Assembly: GCA_963995505.1 (NCBI GenBank)
Contig: OZ023186.1
Span: 4,526,001-4,590,000 of the forward strand
Length of the DNA: 64,000 nt
Direction of reading: 5' to 3'
DNA from: Hypericum androsaemum
Lineage: Eukaryota; Streptophyta; Magnoliopsida; Malpighiales; Hypericaceae
In this document: piece after piece, positions 13,397 through 24,470 of the stretch
Numbering within the stretch: the first letter of the stretch is position 1
Layout: each line of letters begins with the position of its first letter
Position numbers and translations under genes: made by a program
The notes under the pieces: model-generated
Told to the model about the DNA's origin: nothing
What the model saw: only the letters and a program-made list of their open reading frames with translations
The model's database searches: none

Positions 13397-14265
13397 GAGA
13401 TAATTACATACAAAATCCCAGAGTATAGTTAAATAGACTCTGATGACCCTATAGTTTTCCTACTAATTGTTGAGCCCATATAGTTTGGTTATTATTATAC
13501 TTTCGGATCCCTAGCTCAAGTAAATGACTCAAATATCCTTACAAAAAAATTTAAAAAAATTAATACCATCTCCTCCGCCTGTACAGCCACCCACAGCCAC
13601 TTCTCACTCGCTGGAACCTGACTTCCGCCGCCGTCGACCCTTTTATCTGCCTCATCGCTCATCGGCCTCGCCATAAAGAACCACCATTTGTTGACCAACG
13701 ACTGGGCCACCACCAACCGCTTGAGAAGCTTCAACGCCTCCTCGTCCTCCCCTTCTTGGAGCTTCTTTTGGAGAAGCGACTTGACAGACTCCACCGCCTC
13801 TGGGTTTGACTCAAGGAAGTCGGTCAACGGAGACTCCTCCTCCTCCTCCACTTCAAGGACTTGATCGGAGACAGTAATGGGAGCGGCGGCCTCAAAGAAG
13901 AAGAAGAAGAAGAAGCCGCAGCCGCCCTTGGGACTGTAGAGACACCAGAACAGAAGAAAGTGGGGCTCCGGGAGTTATCGCCGGTGGGCAAGTGACCAGG
14001 CGAAGCGAAAGGCGACGACTTTATGGGGAGAAAGGAAGTGGCCAGAAAAATGGCCGGAGAAGATGACCGGCGATTTTAGTTGACCGGAACAAGGACATAT
14101 CAGTCATTTCAAATATAAAATAAGAAAAAATTGATTAATGACATGAGCAAAGGACCCGGAAGTATAATAATAACCAAACTATAGGGGCTCAGCAATTAGT
14201 AGAAAAACTACAGAATTCTTAGAGTTTATTTGACTATACCCTAGAGTCTTCTCAGTAATTATCTC
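13397..14265. mobile_element. Pack-MULE, 869 bp, 9-bp TSD
   Basis: Inverted ends GAGATAATTAC (13397) and GTAATTATCTC (14265), with matching subterminal sequence (CTATAGTTTTCCTACTAATTG on the left mirrored on the right). A perfect 9-bp duplication TTTGGATTT occupies 13388-13396 and 14266-14274. The interior is GC-rich and holds a host-gene fragment (see 13655-13905), so this fits the Pack-MULE definition. Confidence 0.9.
13655..13905 (-). pseudogene. Captured gene fragment, plastid TPR protein (SLOW GREEN 1-like?)
   Basis: Minus-strand frame reads DFLESNPEAVESVKSLLQKK, then EGEDEEALKLLKRLVVAQ, then KWWFFMARPMSDEADKR. This resembles the N-terminal part of chloroplast TPR proteins of the SLOW GREEN 1 type, where a similar acidic stretch and LESNPEAV-like block occur. 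Homology fades after about residue 75, where MULE sequence takes over. No start or stop signals from the donor survive, so it is not a functional gene. Family identity is from memory. Confidence 0.5.
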
Positions 14266-14274
14266 TTTGGATTT

Positions 14275-14925
14275 TGTTTCACTGGGAAAGAATACCTGCA
14301 CGCTCCCTCACGCACGCACGGAGCATGCATTCTCTACTCAGACACACACCTCTCTCTCTCACATAGAGGAGAAAGAGAGACAGACACCTCATCTCAGCTG
14401 CCCTCTCCCAATTGGGCACCAATTCTGCAATGCGTAGCTTCCCTCCCTGATATGAGAAAGTGACCCGGATGAGGACATGACAAGTGAGAGAAGAAGAAGA
14501 AATGGCACCCTCCAAAAAAAAAGTTGACAACAGAGTGTAACAATTAAGACATTTGTAGTTACTTTTTTTAGAAGGTTTAAAGTTATTAGTATAAGATTAT
14601 TTATAAGTGTAAAAAATTTATAAATTAAATATGAAATTTTTAACAAGTTAACAGTATGATTGATCAGTGGTTTGTTCACACACAATCTTCATTTCATCGA
14701 ATGTGATCAAAGTTAAAATTCGTACAAATTTAGATCTAATATGCCTTGTTGAAGGGAGTGTGTTTAGATTTTTAAATTACTATGTACAAGAATGGTAAAC
14801 TTAATTTATAAGAGTAGAAAGAAAAAAACATATATATTTATTTATTTTGTAGAAAAACAAAAACAAATGCGTCACATCTCATTATTATCTTTCCTTTCTA
14901 CCCTGCCCCTTTTACAATTTACAAC
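14275..14925. other. Intergenic between MULE and Copia element
   Basis: CT/AC-rich start (14290-14380), then AT-rich DNA. No gene recognised. Confidence 0.4.
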
Positions 14926-14930
14926 ACCTC

Positions 14931-15219
14931 TGTTAAGAATTCAGCAACCAAGAGAACAAAACGCGCAAAAAATACGACACAAGGGATAACGTGATTCGGC
15001 CTAGTGCATACGTCTACGGTGAGAAAGGAGAACTTTTATTGATGGATCCGAGTCACATAGCTATATAAAATATTAGGGTAACATGCCTTTATATAGAGAC
15101 AAATCCGTGTACATCAAGTAAGATATCTATGTCAAATTAGGAGTCCAAAACCTAGTCCGAATAGAATAGGAAACAAGCCCACAAATTATTTCTTTTTTAA
15201 TTTCTCGACATCTCTAACA
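14931..15219 (-). repeat. 3' LTR of Copia element
   Basis: Bounded by TGTTA/TAACA. Contains a block around 15060-15110 with TATATAAAAT and TTTATATAGAG (TATA-like on the minus strand) that is absent from the partner LTR. Confidence 0.9.
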
Positions 15220-15736
15220 ATCTCTACCTTGGCGAGAAATCATCCTGTGGTCGAACTATGAAGCTCCATCCGAACTTTAACAAACTCCACCTTGATAAAA
15301 TACCGCCACATGAAGAACCATGAGAACTTGAGAAACCAAACCGACTCTACCAGCTCCACCTTGACCATAGATACACCGCCATCAATAATACCATCTCAAC
15401 TTTCTCACCACATTTTTCTGTTCAATTACATAGAGTCAGCCCTCAAGCTCGAGCTTTCAAGCTTGCTTGGCCTATTCCCTCCAATCTCCATCGAACCCCA
15501 ACTAGCAAGTCCACCTGCTGAAGCAACCTTGTGACCAATAGACGCGCCTTCTATTTTTTGGTGAGCCCCATGCTCCATAATCTCGAACTACTTCTCCGCT
15601 GTACCTTCTTGCCTCATACCAATGCTACATGTCATAGCATACAAAGGGAAACCTTTTGTTCTACCAAGTAAAACCCTCGACATGCCACGAACTCCACCGT
15701 TCGGTCTTGAGTGAGATACCCGATTCGTCCGTGGTG

Positions 15737-17067
15737 CTACCAATGGTTTCGCATTCTCCATGCAAAACTTACCCAACACCTTTGACGTGCATGTCTCTTT
15801 AGACAACCATAGCAGAAACTTGCTAACTTTGTCTCCGTGAATCTAACTCTACTCAGACTATTCATGTCAAGCTTTCGCTCCATCACACAAGAATTTTTCT
15901 CCCCTCTATCAGAACCCAACGATGTGACTCTACCTACAACCGTGTTCCCCACTAACATGTAGGTATTCTTAGTATTTCTTTCACCCTTCATCACCACCAC
16001 AGCATTTTTCTCTACCTCCATTAGCCCGCCTACAATATTATAGTTGTACCCACTATAATCCAAGACTCCTAACGAGATCAAATTTCTCTCCAACTTTGGA
16101 ACATGCCTAACCCCATACAATTTTCTCTCAATACCATCCCACATCTTGATTTGGATATCACATATGCCAGCAATTCTGCAAGTAGAACCATCACCCATAG
16201 TCATCATACCTAAATCAACGAACTTGTAGGTATCGAACCACCTTCTCTTCAGCGTCATGTGGAAAAAGCAAGCACTATCCAAAATCCAAGAATCAGAATG
16301 CTTTGGACTTGACAAAATAGAAAGAAGATCACCATCTGACCCGTCCGAATGTAAAGCCACATTCACGGAACCTGATCCTTTTTTCTCGCGATCACGAGTT
16401 CTTTTTGGACAATCCTTCTTCACGTGCCCTTTTTTTTCGCACTCGAAGCAATTTTCCTTGAACCTCCTTGACCACAACTTGGATCCCTTCCCGTCTTTTT
16501 CTCCACTACGATCAGCATAGCTACCCTTCACAACCAGTGCTTCCGCTTATTCATTGCCAATTTTCCTTCTTTGATGAAACCCTAGCAGAGCACTTGTGAT
16601 ATCTTCCAACACCAGGGACTCCTTCCCCCAAGTTAGAGTTGTAACCAAATTTTCGTAGGAGCCAGGTAAAGAATTCAGCAACAACAATGCCTTGTCTTCT
16701 TCCTCGAACTTCACTTTCTCAAGTCGATCATAAGTTGACTGAAACCATTAATGTATTGGCTCAAATCCGAGCCCTCCTTCATCTTGAGCCCGTACAATCT
16801 TTGCTTAAGATAAAGTTTGTTCGACAAAGACTTATACATATACCTTGCCTCTAATTTCTTCCATACCTCAGCTGGTGACTCATCATCCATGACGTGATAC
16901 ATCACATCATCCGCCAAGTACAAGCGAATTGTTGCCATCGCCTTGGCCCTTGTCTCCTTCCACTCTTGCTCCTCCATCTTCTCAGGTTTCTTCTCCGAGA
17001 GCGCAATGACCATCCCTTGTTGCACGAGGAGATCCTTGACACGCCTTTGCCATAACCCAAAATTCAA
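15737..17067 (-). pseudogene. Copia gag-protease remnant
   Basis: 17067-16711 encodes a gag (UBN2-type) domain: MNFGLWQRRVKDLLVQQGMV and VWKKLEARYMYKSLSNKLYL. 16531-15737 holds a CCHC zinc knuckle (CFECEKKGHVKKDCPKR), a degenerate protease site WILDSACFFHMT (the usual D-S-G is D-S-A) and a pre-integrase segment ending HVPKLERNLISLGVLDYSG. The two blocks are separated by stops and shifts, and the rest of pol is gone. Confidence 0.85.
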
Positions 17068-17114
17068 AGAACCAGCCGTCCGTCATCCTCCAACCCAAGT
17101 TCTTGATACCAATT

Positions 17115-17351
17115 GTTAATAATTTAGCAACCAAGAGAACAAAATGCACAAAGAATACGACACAAGAGATAACATGGTTCGGCCTAGTGCCTATGTCCAC
17201 GGTGAGAAGGAGAACTTTTATTGATGAATCCGAGACCCTTGTACATCAAGTAAGCTATCTAGGTCAAATTAGAAGTCCAAAGCATAGTCCGAATAGAATA
17301 GAAAATAAGCCCACAAATCGTTTCCTCTTTATTTTCTCGACATCTCTAACA
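17115..17351 (-). repeat. 5' LTR of Copia element, promoter block deleted
   Basis: Same termini as 14931-15219 but shorter. Between ATCCGAG and the GTGTACATC-like segment the TATA-containing block is missing, so this copy could not drive the minus-strand element. Confidence 0.88.
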
Positions 17352-17486
17352 ACCTCCACTAGACCTCCTCTCTCTCTCCAAAAACCTCCCATCGGGCTTA
17401 AATATATAGCTAACTTACTGCTTGCGTCTGAATTTTCACTTGTCATTTGAGGTGGGTTTTGTGTTTTGGTTCCATGAGATTATGGA

Positions 17487-18974
17487 AATGAGCTTCTTCC
17501 AGACCCAGCATTTCGACGTTAAATGGTGATCAAGGCCATTTGCCACCTGACTTCAGGTTCCACCCAACTAACGAGGAACTCATCACTTTCTACCTCCTCT
17601 AGAAGGTTCTCGACGGCTCCTTCTCCGGTCGAGCCATCGCCGAAGTTGACCTCAACAGAAGCGAACCCTGCAGCTCCCAAGTTAATTAAACCCTGGACCT
17701 CTGTTATTTTCTGTTATTTTTGTGGCATTAGACCAAATGTCCTTTGGCTGCGAATTTCTAACTCGGACAATGTACTTTCTTTCTTTTTCTTTCTTGTAGG
17801 GAAAGCGAAGATGGGGGAGAAGGAGTGGTACTTCTTCAGCTTAAGGGACAGGAAGTACCCAACTGGGCTTAGGACTACTAGGGAAACTGTGGCTGGGTGC
17901 TGGAAGGCTACTGGGAAATATAGGAAAATTTACAGCTCCAAAACATTAGTGTGCTACAGAGGGCGAGCTCCTAGAGGAGAGAAGTGCAACTGGGTCATGC
18001 ACGAGTCTCGTCTCGAAGGCAAATTTGCTTACCACTCTCTCTCTAGGAGCTCCAAGGTTGGTATCATCGGGCATTGTGTTAGCGGTAACTCTCTTTTCTA
18101 TTCGTAAGGCTAAACCCGAGACCGAATCTCACTGGTCCATACAAGGCCTTTTCAGTTGCATTATATATGTAATCCCTTTTCTACATTTGTAATCTGCATG
18201 TCTCTGTGTGCTAATACATAGATAAGGTAGTTTAAATGGTCATTCATATGTTCAGGAATTCAATGGTATTGGGGACCATTAATTCATTGTGTACCCTTTG
18301 AGATCATTAATTAAGATCACTCTTCATCTATCAATATCATGACACTCTTTTTTAATTGCATAGTTGAATAAAGTTGTCTTTTGTAATTATGAGAACATGC
18401 CAAATCTTGCCTGTTCGTTGAGAAGTAAATCCACATTGTCTCAGATCTGTCTCTTTTCGAACGTAACACATTGTCTCCGCCCATTTAATGATCTACATTG
18501 CGATGTTGAAGTCGTTAGGCTCATTGTTATCCTTTTTTGTCGGGTTCAAAGACCACTGTGAACCTTCTGCTACGTGTGGGCCTTATCATCATTTTATGGA
18601 ACTGTAGTTCTGGTGGTGATCCTTTTTTTTCAAATGGACCGAGATGCTTTTTAATTGACCCTGTTTAAGATTAGCCAGATTGATATTTTGTTGTTTTCCC
18701 TGAAGTAAATGTATATTTGGTTGTTCTTACTGGTATGTAGTGTGTATTGTTTGTTTTCAATTTGCTTAATAATCTTTGTTTTGGTCAGGATGAGTGGGTG
18801 ATTTCCCGGGTCTCTCAAAAGAACGGTGCTGGAGCTGGAGCCGGAGCTGGCACTTGCAGCATCAATGCTAACAAGAAATCCCGGTGCGGCGGCTCCTCCA
18901 TGATGTCCTACCATGACGTTGGCTCTCCTTCCTCCGTCTCCCAGCTTCCTCCCCTGCCAGAGCCTATGTTTTAG
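17487..18974 (+). pseudogene. NAC transcription factor pseudogene (CUC/NAC100-like)
   Basis: Three-exon NAC layout. Exon 1 (to about 17690): [20 protein letters not shown], then TAG, then [18 protein letters not shown]. Exon 2 (17800-18056): [20 protein letters not shown] through [13 protein letters not shown], between a CTTGTAG acceptor and an AAG/GT donor. Exon 3 (18789-18974): DEWVISRVSQK, then a Gly/Ala-rich tail and stop. Lesions: the exon-1 stop, a probable frame shift between ATG (about 17487) and the NAC domain, a lost base at the EPW-ELP splice boundary, and loss of the CALVGMKK-type segment inside the DNA-binding subdomain; several conserved aromatics are also replaced. NAC domain is certain; CUC clade is likely. 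Confidence 0.85.
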
Positions 18975-20570
18975 GAGCTCCACTAATGTTCTAATCTCGT
19001 CTCTCCAACGACCTTTTAGGGTTTCTTCCTATGTTTCGCTACCGAGTCATGTTTGTTTAGATTTAGCTAATGAACGTTTTAGATTGAGAATGTGAACGTG
19101 CTTGCATGTATTATCTTCCTCGACTTCTGTCTGTTAAAATTATATTTTTTTTTTCAAGTCCTTAAAAACACAAAAAATATTAAATATTTGTTCGACTGGA
19201 TACTAAATGTAATAAACTAAAAAAATATTGAGCACATAGTATATTCTCGGCTCCATAACCTCTGGGCTCAACGCCTCCCAAATGATTTCCCCAATTACTA
19301 ATAAAAAGCTAAAGAATCTGGCGTGCAGAATATTATCTTGTTGGTGTACCTGCAATCCAAAAAAAGGTTCAGAAACTTGAACCTGAAGCAAGAAGTTCAG
19401 TGACCTTTCCAACTGCAACTATTTTACCCTTCTCACTGCGGAGTATTAATCTCCTAAGTTGTCCAAAATCTGAAAACTTTTCCACACATATCAAATTATT
19501 TGCCTGAATGCGACAGACAACAACATCCCCATTCCTCACGAAGACAGCCCTCTTTTTTTTTTAAGTGAATAGAAATTTTATAACCAAAAAAAAAATACCG
19601 CCGGTGATGAGAAGCAAGACAAAAAAAATTCATGCCAACAAATATTAATTACATCCCAGTGTCAATTGCCTTGGTTGGTCGACTTTAAATTTCTTTCTAT
19701 ACCTTTTATAAGAAATTCATGCTTAAAATTTTCACGTAATTTGTGAATCGACTATATAATTCATGACTTATTTAAATAAAATTTGTGGACGACACACTCT
19801 CACCCTTCTAAAATAAGGCTCGCGTGTCTTTTTTTTAGTAATTAGGGTTATTTGTTTTGTGTGGTTCAACCAAATCTAGACGCCGATTGGTTGAACTCTA
19901 GACGAGACAATGCAAATGTATTTTGAATTTTCCTTGAGACCAAATTAGAGACATGCGGTTTAGTTCCAACTTTCAAAATAATTGAATATAATTACATCGA
20001 ACCTAAGAGGTTGTTTTGAACCACTAAATTGTGGGAAATATAATTTTATTTTTTAAGAAGTTAGGAAATTCTGTTATAAATCAATTTTGCATATTCAATT
20101 TTGCAGATTATGTGTAACAAAAAATTAGATAGGTGAAAAAAAAATTAAGGGTAGACCAAAACGAATTATGCAGAGTAGGTAACAAAAAAAAGGTTTTTAT
20201 TTATATATAGACTTAATCTAGTATCATAGATAACTTTGCTGATTATATGGATGGTTGGCTAGAGAAAAATAAATGAAATTATTATAACGATCAAGTTTTA
20301 TTTATGATTTTCTCAAATTAAAATTTAAGTTCTAATAGTGAAAATCAAAGAAAGATTCATTTCTGTGGTTATTATAGATATTCATATTTCTGTTAAGTGA
20401 TAATTGTTACAATAAATAAAAAAATTTGATTTCATTATGAACGATGGACGAGAAATGTAGAAGATTCCAACTATTTGGTTGAAATATCTTATTTTAGAAA
20501 TTCGGGACTCAGCTCTCCAAAGGACTCAGCTGCTACCCTCGGGCCTTGAGGAATTTTAATTGAATCAGCC
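18975..20570. other. Intergenic, AT-rich, no supported gene
   Basis: Long A/T tracts. No conserved frame recognised. Confidence 0.4.
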
Positions 20571-20983
20571 ATGGGACATTTCGTTTCTAGGAGAAAAGCT
20601 AATTATGAGGAAAATTATCAGCACGTTGAGTTTGTGATGGTAGAGTGCACCTTGTAACCACGAAAGAAATTCGGGATCAGAAGAGATCGGAAGCAAGTAG
20701 GAATGGCAAGATTGTGCTTGCAAATTTTAGTGCAACCTGGTATGGCCCTTGCAAAATGATTGCACCATTTTATAATGAGATGTCTGAGAAATAGCCTTCA
20801 AATTATGTTTCTACTCAGATGTTGATGAACTGGCTTACTTGGCACTTCATGGGACATAAAAGTAACACCTACATTCTTCTTTCTTTCTAAGAGATAGACA
20901 TCAACTTGACAAGCTTGTGGGAGCCAACAAGTCGGAGCTTCAGAAGAAGATCATTGTTACTGCAAATAGTGTTAGTGTATGAT
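20571..20983 (+). pseudogene. Processed thioredoxin-h pseudogene (TRX H9-like)
   Basis: Starts [20 protein letters not shown], the N-terminus typical of H9-type thioredoxins. The active-site region reads [25 protein letters not shown] has become WYGPC, so the nucleophilic Cys is lost. Downstream pieces DVDELAY, TPTFFFL and LDKLVGANKSELQKKI appear in shifting frames, with stops after TL (near 20657) and after EMSEK. The parts follow each other without introns although plant genes of this type have them, which points to a retrocopy. Short thioredoxin-like 3' UTR sequence may continue to about 21180. Confidence 0.8.
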
Positions 20984-20984
20984 G

Positions 20985-22180
20985 AATGATGGCAATAGAC
21001 CAGTGAGTCTCATCTTTATCCGTATGTGCTTTGGTTGGACTATTGTATATTGTTCACATTGTGTAAATAGGGTGGACTGAATGATATTATCTTAGCTCCT
21101 CTCTTGACGAAGTTTTGGACAGTATATGCAGGATGATATATCTGAAGTGCATCTAGTTGTTATAAATCTCTCTTAGAGTAAAAAAATCTCATTTTAGAAA
21201 TGAGAACTCTTTTCATGCGTCAATAAGTATTGCATTTGCCTATAAGTTGCATGGCATGAGATATGCATGTTAGTCAATACTTTATTTATAACCAAATTTA
21301 ATTGGTGGTCTGAATTTTGGGACCCGCAAATCAAGAGCTTCGTGATATCTGTTAGTAATATTATAAATTTTATAATTATATTAACTTAAAAGTAGATAAT
21401 TAAAGTCATTAAAATTTAAAAGTTAAATAAATTCAGCATGTGCATTGAACACATAAAATAAAGTTCATTTCAAAAATTGTTTGTTGTATTATTCCCTTAA
21501 TTTTTAGAAGATTTAATGACACATATTACCTATTTTGTGTTTCTTTTGTATATTATATGAATGATTCGATCTGAAAGGACTATGATTGGAAATTATTTGA
21601 CTCTCATTGTTCGAGAAAGGAGCAAAAAAGAATCAATTTGAATGCGAAACAGTTATTTGAAATCTTAGTTAAAGACTGGATTTGTTATCTCATGTTTACT
21701 TTTCGTGAAAAAAAAAACAATTGAAATGGGGGTATGATGGCTCTTCATCGAAACAAGTTTCGTCAGTAGCACAAGCAACTCATCATCCAAAGTATGATAC
21801 ATGAGGTGGGGCATGTGCTCCGTCATCGTGTGCCCTACGCTTCTCTGTCCATTCTCACAGAGCCCTTCATTACTCGCGTGTCGACACTGCCATGGTGCAT
21901 TCTTCTCACAATCTTCTTGCTCTGATGCTGCTTCGAGACAGTGACAACTGGAATTACCACTATCATCCATCCTGGTATTGCGGGACGTGAGTTTAATGGT
22001 TTTTCTGAAGATGTTGCTCGTCCTCCCTGTCTGTCTTATAGCATGATCTGGTCTTTTGTGTTGTTATTTTGTTAAGAAATGGACTACGCTTTTGTTTAAC
22101 TAGGTTTTAAGAAGGAAAGAATGGACTACCTACGTTTGTTTATACCTACTTTTTTTAATGGATCAATTAGTATCCATTAT
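20985..22180. other. Intergenic; unidentified open frame at 21665-21970
   Basis: Mostly AT-rich. A 101-codon minus-strand frame at 21665-21970 contains several Cys/His residues but I do not recognise it, and it has no supporting splice or start context. Confidence 0.35.
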
Positions 22181-22199
22181 TTTAACTTGTAACCAGCTT

Positions 22200-23045
22200 G
22201 TCCACTTGTAGTCTTATATTCAAATTGGTGCTAATAAGTCTCCGGTCCTTCAGTTTGTGAACTGTACTAGTAACCAAGCTTTGCTTGAAGCATTTGAAGG
22301 GTTTGATAGGATTCACATTGTTGATTTTGACCTTAGTTATGGCGGGCAGTGGGCCTTGCTGATGCAAGAGCTCGCTCAAGGAGCAGAGTGCCACGTTGTT
22401 GAAGGTTACCTCTTTCGCTTCTCTTTACTCATATGAGGAACTGGAGCTCGGTTTCACGCAGGAGAACCTTAAACTTTTCGCTAGGGTGATCAATAAGCCA
22501 TTCGAGCTGGAAATCTTAAGCCTTGACTCATAATGCTCTGGTTCTTGGCATATGATGACTCATGCTCGGGAACAGGAAAAGTAAGTGGTTGTTGTGAATC
22601 GCCCCATTGCATCATTCTCAAGTTATCATGCATTCTTGCCTCTGGTGCTTCACTTTCACCCAAGATTGTGGTTTCTTTGAATAAGGGATGCGACTGGAGT
22701 GATATTTCTTTTGCCCACCATGTGAATCTGGCAATTCAGTCGCATTCATCGTTGCTTGAATCAATCGATGCAGTGAATGAGAATCTTGATGCCCTGCAAA
22801 AGATTGAGAGGTTCTTGGTCCAACCAGGGGTCGAGAAATTGGTTTTGGGACGCCAACGATGTCCTGGTAGAATTCCTTCTTGGGGAGCCAATTTTTGCAA
22901 TTCGGATCCACCCATTGACATTCACTAAATCTCAAGCCGAGTTCCTGGTGCAATGCACTGCGATCAGGGGATTCCACGTCGAGAGGAAGTAGTCTTCGCT
23001 CATTCTTTTCTGGCAGCGGAAGGAGCTCATCTCTCCTTATGCTTG
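22200..23045 (+). pseudogene. GRAS transcription factor pseudogene (HAM/SCL6-like)
   Basis: C-terminal half of a GRAS domain. The VHIID region is FEGFDRIHIVDFDLSYGGQW with LLMQELAQG. Then come ELGFTQENLK-like sequence (near 22440) and LSPKIVVSLNKGCDWSDISF, with AHHVNLAIQSHSSLLESIDA and LDALQKIERFLVQPGVEKLV. The final SAW block FWQRKELISPYAW ends near 23040. At least three stops or shifts interrupt it (near 22430, 22530, 22870 and TAG after HVERK near 22992). The N-terminal half, where miR171-type target sites lie in this family, is absent. Clade assignment is from memory. Confidence 0.82.
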
Positions 23046-23343
23046 GATTCTTTTAGCCATTGCTATATGGGTTCTCTACCTCCTTGAAAACTCTTTGTTT
23101 TACTGTGCCTCTTGACTTACTATGTTTAATTCCTGATCTTCATAATTTTTTTCACTTTCAAGTGGCTCATGTCCAACCCTAAAAAAAAGTGGCTCATGTC
23201 CATGGTCCCCCTGTGCTAATTGTGTTTGTGGTTTAGGCCTATTGTTTTCAAATCAAAAAAACCAGTCAATTCACTATATGTACATCCTAAAAAAACTGTT
23301 CTCGACTAGGAGAAGAATGACGAATGCTATTACTTATAGTAGA
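23046..23343. other. Intergenic between GRAS relic and MULE
   Basis: Contains a short tandem duplication of AAGTGGCTCATGTCCA near 23160-23202. No gene. Confidence 0.4.
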
Positions 23344-24470
23344 GCAAATTATTCTCAGGTCTTTGGTGTTTGCTTAAATCACTGTTTTTGTCTCTGCTAT
23401 TTAGAAATCAAAACTTTAATCCTCCTAGTTTGCTTTTATTGTACTATAAGGTCCCTCGCTGATGTCAGCATTTGAGTTTTTATTTTTTAATCAAAAAAAT
23501 GACTATTATACCCTTACATTTGAATAAAAAATAACCAAATATAATCTCTCTCCTCTATTCACCTTCTCCGGTCATCTTCTCCGGTAATCCAGACAATTCC
23601 GATCGTCTTCTCCGACGATGGAAATTTTTTCGATCAACCCAAAAAATTCAAGATCTCGTCCTTCTCATCTTCCCCGTCCTCTATTTGAAGCCCATAAATC
23701 AACCATAGAGCAATCCAAAATTATAGCACCAAAATTTCAAAGCTTCAACCGAGAGGAAGCCGCCGGTGGAGAGAGGAGGACGCGGGGATGACATGGCACC
23801 GGAGAGGAGGTGGAGAATGACTTGACCAAAGTCCTAGGACCTAGGTTGAATCACAGCATCCCAAGCCCCAACCCCCAGGCCCACCACCGCTGGCAGGGAA
23901 GATGGTGAAGCGCTCCCTCAATGACGTCGGTGCTCTCGGCGGAGGAACGCAGAGCAATTTCGTAGCCACCATCGCCCTACGTTGGATCGTACTTGTTGAA
24001 AACCCAAATCGCCGCCGCATTGCAGTCTCCACCGGTTCCGCCCAGCCGCCCAATCGAACGTTGGTCGTCCTTGCACGCTCTATTCGCTCCGGTCATCCTT
24101 GTTGCCCAAAACCTGTGGTCGGCGTCGTCTCCTCCCCGTGGATCCAGATAAAGGATGTCGTTCACGGCTTGATTTTATTTGTAGATGTTGATTTTAATTT
24201 TGTTTTTGTTGATTTTTTAGCAATTGAATTACGTTCCAAGGAAGAAGAAGATACATGAGGGAAGAAGATGATCTTTTATGTTTGTGAAGGGTATAAATGT
24301 CTTCAAATAATTATGTTGACTGATGACATCAGCATTTAATCCGGTAGAGACATGTGAGTACAATAAAAGCAAACTCGGAGGATCAAAGTTCCGATTTCGA
24401 AATAGCAAGGACAAAAATAATGATTTAAACAAATACAAGAAACCTGAGGGCAATTTGTCCGGGCAAATAT
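23344..24470. mobile_element. Non-autonomous MULE, boundaries approximate
   Basis: Left GCAAATTATTCTCAGGTC mirrors right ACCTGAGGGCAATTTG. Inside, GTTTGCTTTTATTGTACT...GCTGATGTCAGC on the left is mirrored by GATGACATCAGC...AGTACAATAAAAGCAAAC on the right. These features place it in the same family as the elements at 39681 and 42540. No clear 9-bp duplication was found. The GC-rich core (about 23760-24160) may be captured sequence; donor unknown. Confidence 0.65.

Larger units (their letters stand above)
14931..17351 (-). mobile_element. Copia LTR retrotransposon, internally deleted
   Basis: LTRs at 14931-15219 (3' LTR, 289 bp) and 17115-17351 (5' LTR, 237 bp) both begin TGTTA and end TAACA on the plus strand. 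A 5-bp target duplication ACCTC flanks the element (14926-14930, 17352-17356). Next to the 5' LTR the minus strand reads TTGGTATCAAGAAC, close to the initiator-Met primer-binding site; next to the 3' LTR is a purine tract CAAGGTAGAGAT. Only gag, zinc knuckle and protease/pre-integrase remain. Integrase, reverse transcriptase and RNase H are missing. The 5' LTR lacks a block of about 50 bp holding the TATA-like sequence still present in the 3' LTR. Confidence 0.93.
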
